DNA from: Faecalibacterium sp. UBA1360 | GTDB taxonomy: Bacteria; Bacillota; Clostridia; Oscillospirales; Ruminococcaceae | Length of the DNA stretch: 13,524 nt | Direction of reading: 5' to 3' | NCBI GenBank assembly: GCA_002306375.1 | Contig: DBRU01000016.1 | Coordinates: 3,629 to 17,152 of the forward strand | In this document: in pieces, positions 12,611 to 13,524 of the stretch | Position numbering within the stretch: the stretch's first letter is position 1 | Layout of the letters: each line of letters starts with the position of its first letter | Translations under genes and position numbers: made by a program | Notes under the pieces: generated by a model | Told to the model about the DNA's origin: nothing | The model's input: only the letters and a program-made list of their open reading frames with translations | Database searches by the model: none

Positions 12611-13524
12611 ATGGATTTTAAGTATAAGATCGCCGACGTGGCCAAGGATTTCGGCATTGCCCCCAAAAAGGCCATCGATACGGTGGCTGCCCTGACCGGG
12701 CAGGCCCGTAAGCCGGGCGGCACGTTTGAGGAAAGCGAGGTCAACGGCCTTCTGGAAGCCCTGACCCGCGAGACCGCCGTCACCAGCCTGGACGAGTACC
12801 TGGCCTCCGGCAAAAAGCCCGAGCCCAAGCCCGAGCCCAAGGCTGCCGAAGCCGCCAAGCCCGCGGCCGATAAAGCCCCGTCCGCTCCCAAGGCCCAGCC
12901 CGCGCCCAAGGCCGCCGAGGCGCCCAAAGCTGCCGAAGCCCCCAAGGCCCCCGAAGCCGCCAAGCCGGCCCAGCAGCCCCGCCCCGCCGCGCCCAAAAAG
13001 CAGGAGAAGCCTGCCGAGCGCCGCAAGGAAAAGAGCGTCACCATGCAGGAGCTGGCCGCCGATACCGGCATCAGCAAGCCGGTGGCCACCGAGCAGGTGG
13101 AGGTCAACCGCGCCCATGTGCAGGTGGATACCCGCACCGTGGACGTGAACGTGGACAAATTCAGCGCCCGGTATGACGACCTGGCCGACAGCCGCAACAT
13201 GCCCGCCAAGCGCAAAAAGCAGCCTGTGGCCACCAAGCAGAAGTTCCAGAACCGCAACAAGGGCCGCAACCAGTACCAGCGCCGCCGCGAGACCGAGGCC
13301 GAGCGTTTGCAGCGCATCCAGCTGGAAAAGGCCCGCAACGCCCAGCTCAAGATCCAGATCCCCGACGAGATCACCGTGGGCGAGCTGGCCACCCGCCTGA
13401 AGCAGAACGTGGCCAAGGTCGTGGCCAAGTTCATGCAGATGGGCGAGATGCACTCCGCCTCCGACGTGGTGGATTTCGACTCCGCCGCCCTGGTGGCCGA
13501 GGAATTCCACGCCAAGGTGGAGCG
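12611..13524 (+). CDS. infB: Translation initiation factor IF-2, N-terminal part (cut by window end)
   Basis: Only the first 304 codons are present; the frame is open to the end of the window, so the GTPase domain lies outside. The full protein brings initiator tRNA to the 30S subunit and promotes subunit joining. ATG 12611 has AAGGAGG (12596-12602) overlapping the ylxQ stop. The visible layout is: a small helical domain (1-65); a linker rich in Ala, Pro, Lys and Glu (about 70-137); a helical segment (142-165); the stretch VDTRTVDVNVDKFSARYDDL (172-191), common before the core in clostridial IF2; a basic, Arg/Gln/Asn-rich stretch (198-245); and the IF2_N module ITVGELATRLKQNVAKVVAK (254-273). 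The position after ylxQ is the standard order. The assignment is made on order plus the IF2_N module, since no G-domain motif is in view. Confidence 0.93.
   Translation, partial: MDFKYKIADVAKDFGIAPKKAIDTVAALTGQARKPGGTFEESEVNGLLEALTRETAVTSLDEYLASGKKPEPKPEPKAAEAAKPAADKAPSAPKAQPAPKAAEAPKAAEAPKAPEAAKPAQQPRPAAPKKQEKPAERRKEKSVTMQELAADTGISKPVATEQVEVNRAHVQVDTRTVDVNVDKFSARYDDLADSRNMPAKRKKQPVATKQKFQNRNKGRNQYQRRRETEAERLQRIQLEKARNAQLKIQIPDEITVGELATRLKQNVAKVVAKFMQMGEMHSASDVVDFDSAALVAEEFHAKVE
12818..13018 (+). repeat. infB: Low-complexity Ala/Pro/Lys/Glu repeat coding region in infB
   Basis: Residues 70-136 of IF2 are built from short, imperfect units such as PEPK, PKAAEA and PKAPEAAKPA. At the DNA level, CCCAAGGCC and near copies recur, with codon variation, for example GCC/GCT and AAG/AAA. 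This is typical of the flexible linker of bacterial IF2, which varies in length even between strains. Confidence 0.85.

Noticed and set aside
12440..13510. A Gly/Leu-rich minus-strand frame (356 codons) opposite infB, looking like a Gly-repeat protein
   Set aside because: The GLGGFGGLG-like pattern is the reverse reading of the Ala/Pro/Lys codons of the IF2 linker. The plus-strand frame has a strong ribosome site and the IF2_N module.

Overview
The window looks like the chromosome of a high-GC member of the Bacillota, most likely the Oscillospiraceae/Ruminococcaceae (the Faecalibacterium, Gemmiger, Subdoligranulum group). This rests on GC-rich third codon positions, strong AAGGAGG-type ribosome sites, a single-chain glycyl-tRNA synthetase, the Gram-positive gene order rimP-nusA-ylxR-ylxQ-infB, and a NusA without the C-terminal repeats of proteobacteria. 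The taxon is an inference. Almost the whole window is ordinary core genome: no IS element, phage gene, CRISPR array, tRNA or rRNA was seen.

Layout. (1) 1-2035, plus strand: the end of a substrate-binding protein, a permease and an ATPase of one ABC importer, closed by a strong bidirectional terminator. (2) 2139-3512, minus strand: murC (peptidoglycan precursor synthesis), outside any dcw-type cluster. Its start region holds a perfect palindrome that can be read as two back-to-back -10 boxes; the plus-strand one serves a 77-residue unknown protein. (3) 4098-5519: glyS, with its own promoter embedded in the preceding terminator hairpin. (4) 5599-6105, minus strand: a small unknown membrane protein, divergent from (5) 6294-7529, an M29 metallo-aminopeptidase. 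(6) 7660-10156: a two-gene operon of an AlgI/DltB-like MBOAT acyltransferase and a membrane-anchored AlgX/DHHW-like protein, together probably an O-acylation machine for a surface glycan. (7) 10314 to the end: the transcription/translation operon rimP, nusA, rnpM (ylxR), ylxQ and the first 304 codons of infB.

How the parts work together. The last operon joins 30S maturation (RimP), transcription elongation and termination (NusA), two small RNA-binding proteins and initiation factor IF2. Its leader carries a promoter and then, within about 20 nt, a wobble-containing intrinsic terminator with no visible antiterminator. That matches the NusA autoregulation design known from Bacillus subtilis and is the most interesting regulatory observation here. 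Four of the predicted vegetative promoters share an extended -10 (TGnTATAAT or TGnTATATT) with a 16-17 bp spacer.

I found no convincing undescribed multi-gene system. The best candidates for new biology are the two-gene MBOAT/DHHW cassette with unknown substrate, the 77-residue protein opposite murC, the 168-residue membrane protein, and the possible repeat architecture of the IF2 N-terminus.
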